This document shows positions 16,556 to 25,185 of a stretch of 64,000 bases of DNA, one piece after another. A model generated the notes under the pieces. It saw nothing but the letters and a program-made list of their open reading frames with translations, had not been told where the DNA came from and did not search any database. Source of the stretch: Hyphomicrobiaceae bacterium (GTDB taxonomy: Bacteria > Pseudomonadota > Alphaproteobacteria > Rhizobiales > Hyphomicrobiaceae). Numbering within the stretch: the stretch's first letter is position 1; each line of letters begins with the position of its first letter. Position numbers and translations under genes: made by a program. Location of the stretch: assembly GCA_041397645.1 (NCBI GenBank), contig JAWKWE010000004.1, positions 186,001-250,000 of the forward strand, given 5' to 3'.

Positions 16556-17278
16556 TCAGTCCGCGCGCAGCAAACGCGAAGCAACCGGATACACGCCCTC
16601 CTGGCCAAGCATCCATACCGACAGCCCCTCCGCGCCGAAGACAGGCATGAAGGCGTCGTCCATCACGTTGAGGCCCCCGGTGTAGGCGCCGAACGCCGGC
16701 AATACGAGCCGCAGGCCGTTGCCGACGAAGCAAGGACGCCGCAATGCCGTGCCATTCATCACAAGGCGCGCGGCGGGATGCAAATGACCGGCGATCTCAT
16801 GCGTGCGTGCGCCTCCTGCCGGTTCGTGACGAAAGGTAATTCCTTCAACGACCAGTTCGTCGAGGACATGGCCGCCAATCACCTGCCCCGCAGCTCCATC
16901 ATGATTACCCGCGATCCAGATCCATTCGCGATCAGCCAGCATGATGGAAAGCGTCTCGCGGTCGGCTACGTCCATGCGCTCCAGCGCGTCGGCATCGTGG
17001 AAACTGTCCCCCAGCGCGATAATCGTTGCCGCGTCGTATACGTCGATCACCTCAGCGAGCTTTTGCAGTGTCTCGCGCGTATCGTAGGGTGGCAGCATCT
17101 GCCCGCGCGCGGCGAAGTGCGACCCCTTCTCCAAATGCAAATCGGCGACGATCAGTGCGTCTTCGGCCGGCCAATAGAGGGCGCCGGACATGTGTGCGCG
17201 AAAAGCCTTGCCGCACACCGACAATGGAGAATCGGAAAAATCGCTCAAGACGAGACTTTCAGGCCTGAGCCCGGACAT
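16556..17278 (-). CDS. pdeM: Ligase-associated DNA-damage-response endonuclease PdeM
   Basis: The 240-residue calcineurin-like phosphoesterase has metal-binding motifs DLHLEKG near 45-51, GDSFHD near 91-96, GNHD near 123-126 and the terminal GHLHP near 163-167. This is the PdeM pattern of nucleases encoded beside the ligase-associated Lhr-type helicase. ATG at 17278 is preceded by GGGGGAG, and the helicase gene ends 25 bases upstream, so the two form an operon. The ligase and exonuclease genes that often complete the cluster are absent here. It probably processes DNA ends in repair. Confidence 0.9.
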   Translation of the reverse strand: MSGLRPESLVLSDFSDSPLSVCGKAFRAHMSGALYWPAEDALIVADLHLEKGSHFAARGQMLPPYDTRETLQKLAEVIDVYDAATIIALGDSFHDADALERMDVADRETLSIMLADREWIWIAGNHDGAAGQVIGGHVLDELVVEGITFRHEPAGGARTHEIAGHLHPAARLVMNGTALRRPCFVGNGLRLVLPAFGAYTGGLNVMDDAFMPVFGAEGLSVWMLGQEGVYPVASRLLRAD

Positions 17279-17303
17279 GGTGCTCCCCCGGTCGTGTCTA
17301 TGC

Positions 17304-19883
17304 CTATGGCTCCGTCGCCTCGTTGATGAGGTCCTCGGCGGCGGACCGTAGAACGTCCTCGTGCGCGCCGAAAACCTGCTCCCGGCCAATCTCAAGCAAG
17401 ATCGGCACCGACAAAGGTGAGACGCGCTCTAATGCTTGATGCCTGATTCGGCCCTTGATGCGGGCGAGAAACTCCCCGAGGCGCCCGATGTCGAGCAACC
17501 CCGTGGCCGCATCTGCCCATGCGGCTTCCAACAGAATGTGGCCGGGATCATGGCGGCGAAGCACATCGTAGATCAGATCGGTCGACATCGTGACCTGCCG
17601 GCCGGACTTCTCTTTACCCGGATGACGACGCTCGATCAGGCCTGCGATCACGGCCGCGAGACGAAAAGTACGCTTCATCAGGCTGCTTTCCGCAAGCCAG
17701 GCGTCGAGATCGTCTCCCAGCATATCCTGATCGAAAAGCTCATCGAGACTCAAGCGGCCGCGTTCGATCAAATCCGAAATATCGCCAAGCCCCCAAACCG
17801 CCAACCCGTAGTCGTTGGCGACGAAGCCCAGCGGCTGTGCACCACTTCGGTCGAGCCTACGGGTCAGCAGCATTCCAAGGGTCTGATGCGCCAACCTGCC
17901 TTCAAAGGGATAGGCGACCAGATAGTGCCGCTGCGCGCGGGAGAAGGTCTCGATAAGTACATCCTCGCGGCCCGGCAGCGACGACCGGCGCTTTTGCAGC
18001 CGTAGCCATTGCTCCACCGGCGGCGGCAAGGCCTTCCACGATTTGGGTTCGGACAGGATCGCGCGAACACGAGCAGCCAGATGCGTGGACAGCGGAAATT
18101 TGCCACCGGCATAGCTTGGGATCATCGCATCCTTTGCGTTCGAGCGGGAGACGTACGCCTCGGTATCGCGCAAGCCTTCAAAGCGCACGATCTCACCGGC
18201 AAAGGCAAATGTATCTCCCGGCGACAACTGTTCGATGAAATATTCGTCGACTTCGCCCAGAACCCGCCCGCCCTGCAGTGCGCGCGCCCCTCCTGATTTA
18301 CGTTTGCTCGGTGAAGTGAGGCGCACCTTGATGACGGGCGCATCGACGATTGTTCCTGCGTTGAGGCGGTATTGCTGGGCGACCCTGCCATTCGCGACGC
18401 GCAACTTTCCGTTCTCGGCCGGGCGCAACTTCGCAAACCGCTCGTAGGCTTTGAGCGCGTACCCACCTGTCCCGACGAATTCGATGACACGGTCGAACTG
18501 TGTGCGCGTCAAACCCGCATACGGCAGCGCGCTGCGGACTTCTTCAAAAAGATGGTTGGGATTAAACGGCTCCTGACACGCCATCCCGAGTACATGCTGA
18601 GCCAATACATCAAGCGCACCAGAGCGCGACAACACGGCATCCTGTGCGCCAGCCTCTGCCGCCTGGAGCGCGGCGCGGCATTCCAACACTTCAAAGCGGT
18701 TGCTCGGAACCAGAATGGCCTTTGACGGCTCGTCGAGCCGGTGATTGGCGCGGCCGATGCGCTGTGTCAGGCGGCTGGCACCCTTAGGCGCTCCGACGTG
18801 AATAACCAGATCCACATCGCCCCAGTCGATGCCGAGATCGAGTGTCGAGGTCGCAACCACGGCCTTGAGCGAACCGGCGGCCATGGCGCTCTCCACTTTT
18901 CTACGTTGCGCAGCAGCCAGCGAACCATGATGGAGGGCGATGGGAAGGTTTTGATCGTTCACCCGCCATAGCTCCTGGAAAGTCAGTTCGGCTTGCATAC
19001 GCGTATTGACGAAGACGAGGCTCAAACGGTGCGCTGCAATCGCCTCATAGATTTCCTCGATGGCATAGCGCGTCGTATGGCCTGCCCACGGCACACCGAC
19101 TTCCGCTTCAAGGATTTTGATGTCGGGCTTGGCGCCGCCATGGATCTCGATCAGTCCCGAAAGATCGGCGCGGACGTCGGGCTCCTTCTGAGCCATGAGG
19201 TAGGCACGCAACTCGGACGGGCGCGCTACGGTGGCTGACAAGCCAATGCGGATGTGGCCAGGAGCCAGCATCTCAAGCCGCGCCAAATCTAGCGCCAGAA
19301 GGTCGCCCCGTTTCGACGGCGCAAGCGCGTGCAGCTCATCCAGAATAACCGTATCGAGATCCGCAAACAGAAATGGCGCATCGGGATGGCTGAGCAGCAA
19401 CGCCACTTGCTCGGGCGTCGTCAGCAAGATGTCAGGAGGGTGTTTGCGCTGATGTTGGCGGCGCGCGGGCGTTGTGTCGGCCGAGCGGGTCTGGGTTCGA
19501 ATCTTCAAGCCCATTTCCACGATGGGCTGCTCAAGATTGCGGGCAACGTCACAGGCAAGCGCCTTGAGCGGCGAGATGTAGAGCGTGCGCAAACCGGCAC
19601 CCTTGCGCGCTCTCTTACCTGGCTCCGACAGGCGCACCAGAGAGGGAAGAAAACCGGCCAGCGTCTTTCCGGCCCCGGTCGGGGCAATCAGCAAGGTGGA
19701 CTGGCGGCGTTGTGATGCTGCCAGAAGTGCCAACTGATGCTGACGTGGCGTCCATCCGCGCGCACGAAACCAAGATGCGAAGGGCTCAGGTAACGGAGGC
19801 ATACTCGGCGGAATCTTTTCGTCCGCTCGTATGCGGTCGTCCAAAGCGTTTGCTGCGCGCGGCATTGGCCGTTTTGTGGACAT
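17304..19883 (-). CDS. Ligase-associated DEXH-box helicase (Lhr-Core type)
   Basis: The product is 859 residues. The superfamily-2 core has Walker A APTGAGKT near 65-72, ISPLKALACDVARNL, TTPEQVALLLS, and the DExH box with the Lhr-typical continuation LDELHALAPSKRGDLLALDL. The second helicase domain follows (LVFVNTRMQAE, ALHHGSL, VVATSTLDLGIDWGDVDLVIHVGAPKGASRLTQRIGRANH). The C-terminal third matches the Lhr winged-helix and beta-barrel region. The length fits the DNA-ligase-associated subfamily (about 800-850), well short of full Lhr (about 1500). It is transcribed with pdeM and is a DNA-repair helicase by context. Confidence 0.93.
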   Translation of the reverse strand: MSTKRPMPRAANALDDRIRADEKIPPSMPPLPEPFASWFRARGWTPRQHQLALLAASQRRQSTLLIAPTGAGKTLAGFLPSLVRLSEPGKRARKGAGLRTLYISPLKALACDVARNLEQPIVEMGLKIRTQTRSADTTPARRQHQRKHPPDILLTTPEQVALLLSHPDAPFLFADLDTVILDELHALAPSKRGDLLALDLARLEMLAPGHIRIGLSATVARPSELRAYLMAQKEPDVRADLSGLIEIHGGAKPDIKILEAEVGVPWAGHTTRYAIEEIYEAIAAHRLSLVFVNTRMQAELTFQELWRVNDQNLPIALHHGSLAAAQRRKVESAMAAGSLKAVVATSTLDLGIDWGDVDLVIHVGAPKGASRLTQRIGRANHRLDEPSKAILVPSNRFEVLECRAALQAAEAGAQDAVLSRSGALDVLAQHVLGMACQEPFNPNHLFEEVRSALPYAGLTRTQFDRVIEFVGTGGYALKAYERFAKLRPAENGKLRVANGRVAQQYRLNAGTIVDAPVIKVRLTSPSKRKSGGARALQGGRVLGEVDEYFIEQLSPGDTFAFAGEIVRFEGLRDTEAYVSRSNAKDAMIPSYAGGKFPLSTHLAARVRAILSEPKSWKALPPPVEQWLRLQKRRSSLPGREDVLIETFSRAQRHYLVAYPFEGRLAHQTLGMLLTRRLDRSGAQPLGFVANDYGLAVWGLGDISDLIERGRLSLDELFDQDMLGDDLDAWLAESSLMKRTFRLAAVIAGLIERRHPGKEKSGRQVTMSTDLIYDVLRRHDPGHILLEAAWADAATGLLDIGRLGEFLARIKGRIRHQALERVSPLSVPILLEIGREQVFGAHEDVLRSAAEDLINEATEP

Positions 19884-19991
19884 GATGACAAATACGATCT
19901 AGACGGGCCGAAGAGTTCCTCAAACAGAGGACATATTCTATCCCTTGCGTCATGTCCCGGCGCCCGATTTGCTTGCTGGTGGAGAGCATAG

Positions 19992-20264
19992 ATGAATTTG
20001 CGCGGCTTTCTTGGCGGCCACCCGGTCGCGGTGCTCATTCGCCTCATATTGATATCCGTGCTCACCGGCATCGTGCTGTCGGCGTTCGGCCTTACGCCAG
20101 CTAACTTCTTCCAAACGCTCGATGACTTTGCGCGCTGGCTCTACGACCTCGGTTTCTTCTCTCTCGAATGGCTGCTCCAGTACCTGGTTCTCGGCGCGAT
20201 GGTCGTCGTGCCGATCTGGTTCATCGCGCGGCTGTTGCGCTCACGCGGGATCAAAACGGACTGA
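19992..20264 (+). CDS. Small two-helix membrane protein (DUF6460-like)
   Basis: The 90-residue protein has two strong membrane segments (about 13-33 and 60-82) around a short amphipathic stretch (LTPANFFQTLDDFARWLYDLG). It ends in a basic tail RLLRSRGIKTD. It resembles the DUF6460 family of alphaproteobacterial inner-membrane proteins of unknown function. It is divergent from the helicase gene, separated by about 108 bases, and convergent with pyrD. The function cannot be inferred. Confidence 0.75.
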   Translation: MNLRGFLGGHPVAVLIRLILISVLTGIVLSAFGLTPANFFQTLDDFARWLYDLGFFSLEWLLQYLVLGAMVVVPIWFIARLLRSRGIKTD

Positions 20265-20276
20265 AGCGCACATGCT

Positions 20277-21377
20277 TCAACCAAGCGGCCGACGCGCCCA
20301 TTCCCCGGCTTTGCGGCCTCGGATGTCGCCAAGCGACCGCCCACCGGCCGCGCGTACCGCTTCCGCCAGCCTGTCCTTGATTGCACAAATCAGCCCCGGT
20401 CCTTCGTAAACCAGGCCGGTATAAAGCTGCAGCAGCGTCGCACCGGCCTCGATCTTGGCGAGCGCCGACTGCGGACTGTCGATCCCACCAATCCCTATCA
20501 ACGGGATCGCACCATTGGTCTCCTGATACACACGGGCAAGCATCGCCGTCGCGCGTTCGAACAGTGGACGGCCCGACAGACCGCCTGCCTCGCGGGCGTT
20601 ACGATCGGTGAGCCCGGTACGCGCCAGCGTGGTATTGGACACGGCGATCGCATCCACCTTATGAGCAACAAGTTGGGCGACGATAGCCGGAAGGTCGGCT
20701 TCCGCGATGTCGGGCGCGATCTTTACGATCAAGGGTCTGAGCGACTGCCCTTCGGCTTCGAGCTGCGCCCGCGCCGCCCCCACTTTCGTCAGCAATTCAT
20801 CGAGCGCGGCGGGCGCTTGCAAATCGCGCAGTCCAGGCGTGTTGGGCGATGAAATGTTGACCGTGAAATAGCTGGCGAGGTGATTGAAAGTCTTGATCCC
20901 CGCAACGTAGTCGGCTGCGCGGTCGTCCGCATCCTTGTTGGCGCCGATATTGACGCCGACGATGCCGCCCTTGCTTCTGCGCGCTTCCAGTCGCGCCAGC
21001 GCCGCTGCGTGCCCGCCATTGTTAAAACCGAGCCTGTTGATCATGGCGCGGTCGGCGATCAGGCGAAACACGCGCGGCTTCGGATTGCCGCTCTGGGGCT
21101 TAGGCGTCACGGTGCCGATCTCGGCAAATCCGCATCCCAAGCCGAGCACCGCATCCGGCACCCGGGCGTCCTTGTCGAACCCGGCAGCGATTCCGATAGG
21201 ATTGGCAAACCGCAAGCCCATAACCTCTTGCGCCAGTTCGGCTGCGTCACCCTTGGGCGCTCTGGGATAAAGTCCCGCCTCCATGGCCGAGATGGTTGCC
21301 GCGTGCGCATCCTCCGGGCCCAACATGAAGAGACCGGCGCGCGCCGCCGGATAGAGCCTATTCAACATTCCAGCCAT
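20277..21377 (-). CDS. pyrD: Quinone-dependent dihydroorotate dehydrogenase
   Basis: The 366-residue protein is a class-2 PyrD, the membrane-associated FMN enzyme oxidising dihydroorotate to orotate with quinone reduction. An N-terminal amphipathic region (LYPAARAGLFMLGPEDAHAATISAM) is typical of class 2. Core motifs are NPIGIAAGFDKDA, GTVTPKPQSGNPKPRVFRL, NRLGFNNGG, FTVNISSPNTPGLRDLQ (catalytic Ser region), VKIAPDI and AVSNTT, with GIGGI for FMN phosphate. It overlaps the end of the DUF952 gene by 16 bases, so the two form an operon. pyrE lies 40 kb away in the same window. Confidence 0.96.
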   Translation of the reverse strand: MAGMLNRLYPAARAGLFMLGPEDAHAATISAMEAGLYPRAPKGDAAELAQEVMGLRFANPIGIAAGFDKDARVPDAVLGLGCGFAEIGTVTPKPQSGNPKPRVFRLIADRAMINRLGFNNGGHAAALARLEARRSKGGIVGVNIGANKDADDRAADYVAGIKTFNHLASYFTVNISSPNTPGLRDLQAPAALDELLTKVGAARAQLEAEGQSLRPLIVKIAPDIAEADLPAIVAQLVAHKVDAIAVSNTTLARTGLTDRNAREAGGLSGRPLFERATAMLARVYQETNGAIPLIGIGGIDSPQSALAKIEAGATLLQLYTGLVYEGPGLICAIKDRLAEAVRAAGGRSLGDIRGRKAGEWARRPLG

Positions 21378-21769
21378 TCCTCTTGAAGTCTCGGAACGCC
21401 GTCCGCTCCGAGTTCAAGGGGCCTTTGCCAGAGCGCGAGGGCAGCTGGCAATGGTCCATAAAGATGCGGGAACAGGTCTCCCCCGCGCGATGGCTCCCAT
21501 TTCAAGTCGGGACCCAATGCCTGTACGTCGAAAGCAACCAGAAGATGATCCGTCTTGCCACGGAAATACTTGGCCAGCGTCGCGCCAAGCTGATGCGCTG
21601 CCGAAAAATGGATGTACCCATCCCTCAGATCGTCGGGCGAACCGTTATACACGCCCGCGGTACGTGCCCTGTCCCAATCCTCACGCGCCAGAACCTTGAA
21701 TACGACCGGAGGGGGAGCCTGATTATTCGTTCCACTATCGCAGTGTTGCGCTGACACCTTGCCTCGCAT
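21362..21769 (-). CDS. DUF952 domain protein
   Basis: The 135-residue protein carries the DUF952 core: VVFKVLAREDWDRARTAGVYNGSPDDLRDGYIHFSAAHQLGATLAKYF, then LVAFDVQALGPDLKWEPSRGGDLFPHLYGPLP. DUF952 belongs to the RNase-like/ADP-ribosyl-type small folds and has no firmly known activity; the conserved His of GYIHFS and the FPHLYG motif may form a site. The first about 20 residues (MRGKVSAQHCDSGTNNQAPP) look unstructured. It is the first gene of an operon with pyrD, an arrangement seen in other alphaproteobacteria. Confidence 0.85.
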   Translation of the reverse strand: MRGKVSAQHCDSGTNNQAPPPVVFKVLAREDWDRARTAGVYNGSPDDLRDGYIHFSAAHQLGATLAKYFRGKTDHLLVAFDVQALGPDLKWEPSRGGDLFPHLYGPLPAALALWQRPLELGADGVPRLQEEWLEC

Positions 21770-21981
21770 GAATCGTCAAAGGTGAGATTGGCATCTACGT
21801 GACGAGATTCTGTCTTTTATAAAACGGATTAGACCATTGTCTTGAGATTGACTTTGAGATCCGCACAGAAATTTGCCACGGAAGCGCTACCATGGACATG
21901 CTATATGGAAACGAGTATAGCGCAGCGCGCCGCTGCGGCCTTCAGTTTGCCGCGCCGGGCTGTCCAACAAAACGTGTCCTC

Positions 21982-23751
21982 ATGCCGTCTGGTTTACAAG
22001 CGTCCTCGTTCTCCATATCCGACATTCTTTCAGGTCCTTTCCTCCTAAACGTCCCGGTTTATCAGCGACCCTATGCATGGGGTTCCGATGAAGCAGGCCA
22101 ATTGCTCGACGACCTGTTGGACGCCGCGGGCATAGAAACGGGCAATGTCCCCGATCCGGATTATTTTCTGGGTGCCGTGCTACTGATGGAGTCGCGGCCC
22201 GCGCAAAGTCCTGAAAACATCAGACTTACGAAGTCGATGGCGCCGCGCTCTTTCGACATCGTCGATGGGCAGCAGCGCCTTGTGACGCTGCTGACGCTGA
22301 TTGCCGTTCTTCGCGACCTGGAACAGAGTCCCAAAAGCCATACCGCACGGCGCGCGAGCACGGTCATGTCGGTGCGCAGCGGCCGGGGATTTTTTCCTAC
22401 GTTCACACCGCGTATCCAGCTATCGCACCGCGATCAGCCGTTCTTTGAGCGCTACATTTGCGCGCCGGGCTCCACCCGGCTCGAACCTGAAGCGGCCGCC
22501 GAAGGCGCCGAAGCAGCGCTGCTGGAGGTTCGCGACTATTTCATCGCGCAGCTATCCCAATATTCGCAGACCGACCGCAACCGGATTTGCGACTACGTCC
22601 TCGATCATTGCGAGGTGGTCGCCATTCTCAGCGGCGAGATAGACCGCGCCTACCGCATGTTCATCGTCTTGAACGAGCGCGGAAAGAAGCTTCAGCGCAA
22701 CGACATTCTAAAAGCCGACGTCATCAGCCGTCTCAAGCCCGAGGAGGTCGATTGGGGCGTCAAGGCGTGGGATCAGACGGCAGCGGAATTGGGAGACGAC
22801 TTCGAGACGTTCTTTTCACACCTGCGCACCATCTATGGTCACTCGCGGCCGCAGATCGTTTCTGCCGTGCGCGCTGTCGTCAACGAAGAGGGCGGCGGAG
22901 CTCCGTTCATTCGCAACGCGCTATTGCCGCTCGCAGGCACGTTCTCCGCCATTCGCCGCAACAGCGCTGACTATGGCGATCTCAGCCCGCGTATGCGTTG
23001 GTATCTACATTATCTCAATCGCTTGGCAGACGGCGACTGGGCGCCTGCCGCAATGCTTGCGCTCAAAGACCGTCACAACAGCCCTGCGGCCTGCGAACGT
23101 CTTTTGGGCGAGATCGACCGCATGGCACACTTGCTGCGGCTGCTATGCCTTGGTGCCGGGCGCCGAAAGAAGCGCTTCTCCGACATCGCGGACGCTATCC
23201 GCAAGCACGGCTACGTCACTGCGACACACGATGCCTTCTCCATCAGTCGCGAGGAAACGCGCAACATAGCTTTTCACCTCCGGGATATTCACAAGCGCAA
23301 TCAGAAAATCTGCAAACTGCTGCTGTTGCGGCTGAACGACGAACTTTCCGGCAGCATAAATCGGATCGATCCCGACAAGCTCACCATCGAGCATGTCTTG
23401 CCGCAGCGTCCGCCCAAGTCGAGCGAATGGCGAAAATGGTTTCCCTCCGCGGACGATCGCGCCGTTTGTACCGAGAGCCTCGGCAACCTCGTCCTCATCA
23501 CGCAGTCCCAAAACGACAAGGCGCGCAATGCGTTCTTTCCGGAGAAAAAGGAGATATTCTCAAGCGGACACATTCTACCAATCACGCGCGACGTCGTAGC
23601 TTCCACACAATGGGCAAAGCCTGAGATCGAAGCGCGCGAGGCGCGATTGCTTGCGGTCCTCCAGCGCATCTGGCGTATCGATCTTCCGCAGGCGCGCGCG
23701 CAAAGCAGCACCAGCGCACAACCGCCCATCAAGAAAGTATCCGCTGGCTGA
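21982..23751 (+). CDS. GmrSD-like fused DUF262-DUF1524 nuclease
   Basis: The product is about 590 residues. The N-terminal DUF262 domain has VPVYQRPYAWGSDEAGQLLDDL near 28-49 and SFDIVDGQQRLVTLLTLIAVLRDL near 90-113, where DGQQR is the ParB-like nucleotide-site motif. The C-terminal DUF1524 domain has the HNH-type signature IEHVLPQ, followed by ESLGNLVLITQSQNDKARNAFFPEKKEIF. GmrS-GmrD systems cut DNA with modified cytosines; fused single-chain forms are common and this one has both halves intact. ATG at 21982 is chosen because conservation begins just after it; upstream in-frame codons to 21892 look non-coding. No methylase lies beside it. Confidence 0.85.
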   Translation: MPSGLQASSFSISDILSGPFLLNVPVYQRPYAWGSDEAGQLLDDLLDAAGIETGNVPDPDYFLGAVLLMESRPAQSPENIRLTKSMAPRSFDIVDGQQRLVTLLTLIAVLRDLEQSPKSHTARRASTVMSVRSGRGFFPTFTPRIQLSHRDQPFFERYICAPGSTRLEPEAAAEGAEAALLEVRDYFIAQLSQYSQTDRNRICDYVLDHCEVVAILSGEIDRAYRMFIVLNERGKKLQRNDILKADVISRLKPEEVDWGVKAWDQTAAELGDDFETFFSHLRTIYGHSRPQIVSAVRAVVNEEGGGAPFIRNALLPLAGTFSAIRRNSADYGDLSPRMRWYLHYLNRLADGDWAPAAMLALKDRHNSPAACERLLGEIDRMAHLLRLLCLGAGRRKKRFSDIADAIRKHGYVTATHDAFSISREETRNIAFHLRDIHKRNQKICKLLLLRLNDELSGSINRIDPDKLTIEHVLPQRPPKSSEWRKWFPSADDRAVCTESLGNLVLITQSQNDKARNAFFPEKKEIFSSGHILPITRDVVASTQWAKPEIEAREARLLAVLQRIWRIDLPQARAQSSTSAQPPIKKVSAG

Positions 23752-23834
23752 TCATCGCGAAAGTTTGGGCACATCTGACTTTGATGCGCCTATCAAAGCC
23801 GATGACTGTGAGCCGACAAGGTCCCAAAAATATT

Positions 23835-23875
23835 AAAGCCCCGCTCAGCGGCCTGGGGCCGCGGGCAGGGCTTCG
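23835..23875 (+). terminator. Possible terminator after the GmrSD-like gene
   Basis: AAAGCCCC and GGGC/GGGCTT arms surround a GC-rich loop region about 90 bases past the stop codon. The stem is imperfect and the T-tract is weak (CTTCG), so termination is uncertain. Confidence 0.3.
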
Positions 23876-23905
23876 TCAAATCCTGATCATCTGTGACTAG
23901 CTGCG

Positions 23906-24082
23906 CTAATGGCGCGTCACTTTGCTCAGCCTTTCCATCTCATCTCGTAGCTTGAGCTTTTCTTGCTTCATCCGCCGGATTTCGGCGTCGTCAATACCTG
24001 GGCTCGAAATGGCTTCTTCGATCCGCTGATCGAGAAGCCGGTGCTTTTCGGCTAATTCTGCAAGATGAGCTGCCATCGCCAT
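23906..24082 (-). CDS. DUF465 (YdcH-like) small coiled-coil protein
   Basis: The 58-residue product reads MAMAAHLAELAEKHRLLDQ through EEAISSPGIDDAEIRRMKQ to EKLKLRDEMERLSKVTRH. This is the DUF465 pattern: an N-terminal helix ending LxxRIxE, a short turn and a second helix beginning near IRRMKxEKLKLRDE. GAGGAGAGG precedes the ATG by about 7 bases. DUF465 proteins are small, highly charged antiparallel helical hairpins of unknown role. A second DUF465 gene is divergent, 260 bases away. ATG six bases inside is an alternative start. Confidence 0.85.
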   Translation of the reverse strand: MAMAAHLAELAEKHRLLDQRIEEAISSPGIDDAEIRRMKQEKLKLRDEMERLSKVTRH

Positions 24083-24341
24083 CTAGTCCTCTCCTCAAGA
24101 AGTTGCAGACCTTAAAATGCTGCCACACAACTGTTACAAAGTCCAACGTTTCGACCTCACAAAATCGGCACTAAACCTTATGGCTAGCAAAGTTTCAGAC
24201 ATGGAATTTTCTTAAAAAATTAAGTTTTTTCATTACACTAGAGCTAAAGGACATGACGTCTGTCAGGCTTCGCCGATATCGGTTACAATGCAACCAGCAC
24301 GGTAGTCGTGGTGAGCCTTAAGCGGGGGCGGGATCACTCAT

Positions 24342-24548
24342 ATGCAGCGGCGCGACGAGCGCGAGCTTCGGGAAGAACTGGTCACGCTCAAAGGCGAGCA
24401 TCGTCAGCTCGATGACGAGATCGTAGCCCTCGAAGCCAACCCAACAGCAGATCAGTTGCTCATCAAGCGGCTGAAAAAGAAGAAACTTGCCTTGAAGGAT
24501 CGCATCACGGCAATTGAAGATCGGCTTTTGCCCGATATCATCGCCTGA
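24342..24548 (+). CDS. DUF465 (YdcH-like) small coiled-coil protein
   Basis: The 68-residue product has two charged helices, LREELVTLKGEHRQLDDEIVALEA and DQLLIKRLKKKKLALKDRITAIEDRLLPDI. The motif LIKRLKKKKLALKDRI matches the second DUF465 helix. It is a paralogue of the divergent gene ending at 24082, but is not closely similar in sequence. It precedes purE by about 130 bases, an arrangement common in this order. The start ATG has no strong ribosome site (GGGGGCGGGATCACTCAT upstream); GTG upstream is possible. Confidence 0.8.
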   Translation: MQRRDERELREELVTLKGEHRQLDDEIVALEANPTADQLLIKRLKKKKLALKDRITAIEDRLLPDIIA

Positions 24549-24677
24549 TCGGTGAGGCTGTTTGCGTAACCACTCCAGCATGGCCGTGCTCATCAGCTCT
24601 TGTCATCAGCCTTCCCCTCAATTAAACCCCGGCCTTTCCGCGGCGTTCCGACGCTTTGAGACGAGCGAAAGAAGATT

Positions 24678-25172
24678 ATGACGGGCAGCACGCCACGTGT
24701 CGGCATCATCATGGGAAGCCAGTCTGATTGGCCCACGATGAAGCGCGCGGCCGAAATTCTCGATCAGCTTGGCGTCCCCCATGAAACCAAGATCGTCTCG
24801 GCCCACCGCACGCCCGACCGGCTCTATGAGTATGCCAAATCGGCCAAGGACCGGGGACTGCACGTCATCATCGCAGGCGCTGGCGGCGCGGCGCATCTTC
24901 CGGGCATGACGGCCTCAATGACGGCACTGCCGGTGCTCGGCGTTCCCATCGAGAGCAAGGCGCTCAAGGGCCATGACAGCTTGCTGTCCATCGTCCAGAT
25001 GCCTGGCGGCATTCCCGTCGGCACGCTCGCCATCGGCGAAGCGGGAGCGAAGAACGCCGGCCTGCTGGCCGCACAGATCCTGGCGCTGAGCGATGCCGCC
25101 TTGGCCAAGCGCGTACAAGCCTGGCGCGACGCAAATACGCGCAGCGTGGGCGAGACGCCCACAGACGGTTGA
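24678..25172 (+). CDS. purE: 5-(carboxyamino)imidazole ribonucleotide mutase PurE
   Basis: The 164-residue protein has all class-I PurE motifs: GIIMGSQSDWPTMKRA near 9-24, VSAHRTPDRLYEYA near 40-53, and IAGAGGAAHLPGMTASMTALPVLGVP near 65-90, then SLLSIVQMPGGIPVGTLAIG. It interconverts N5-CAIR and CAIR in purine synthesis, cytosolic and octameric in the family. It is followed by purK with a 13-base gap, forming the standard two-gene unit. The last about 15 residues are not conserved. Confidence 0.97.
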   Translation: MTGSTPRVGIIMGSQSDWPTMKRAAEILDQLGVPHETKIVSAHRTPDRLYEYAKSAKDRGLHVIIAGAGGAAHLPGMTASMTALPVLGVPIESKALKGHDSLLSIVQMPGGIPVGTLAIGEAGAKNAGLLAAQILALSDAALAKRVQAWRDANTRSVGETPTDG

Positions 25173-25185
25173 GACAGCGAACACG

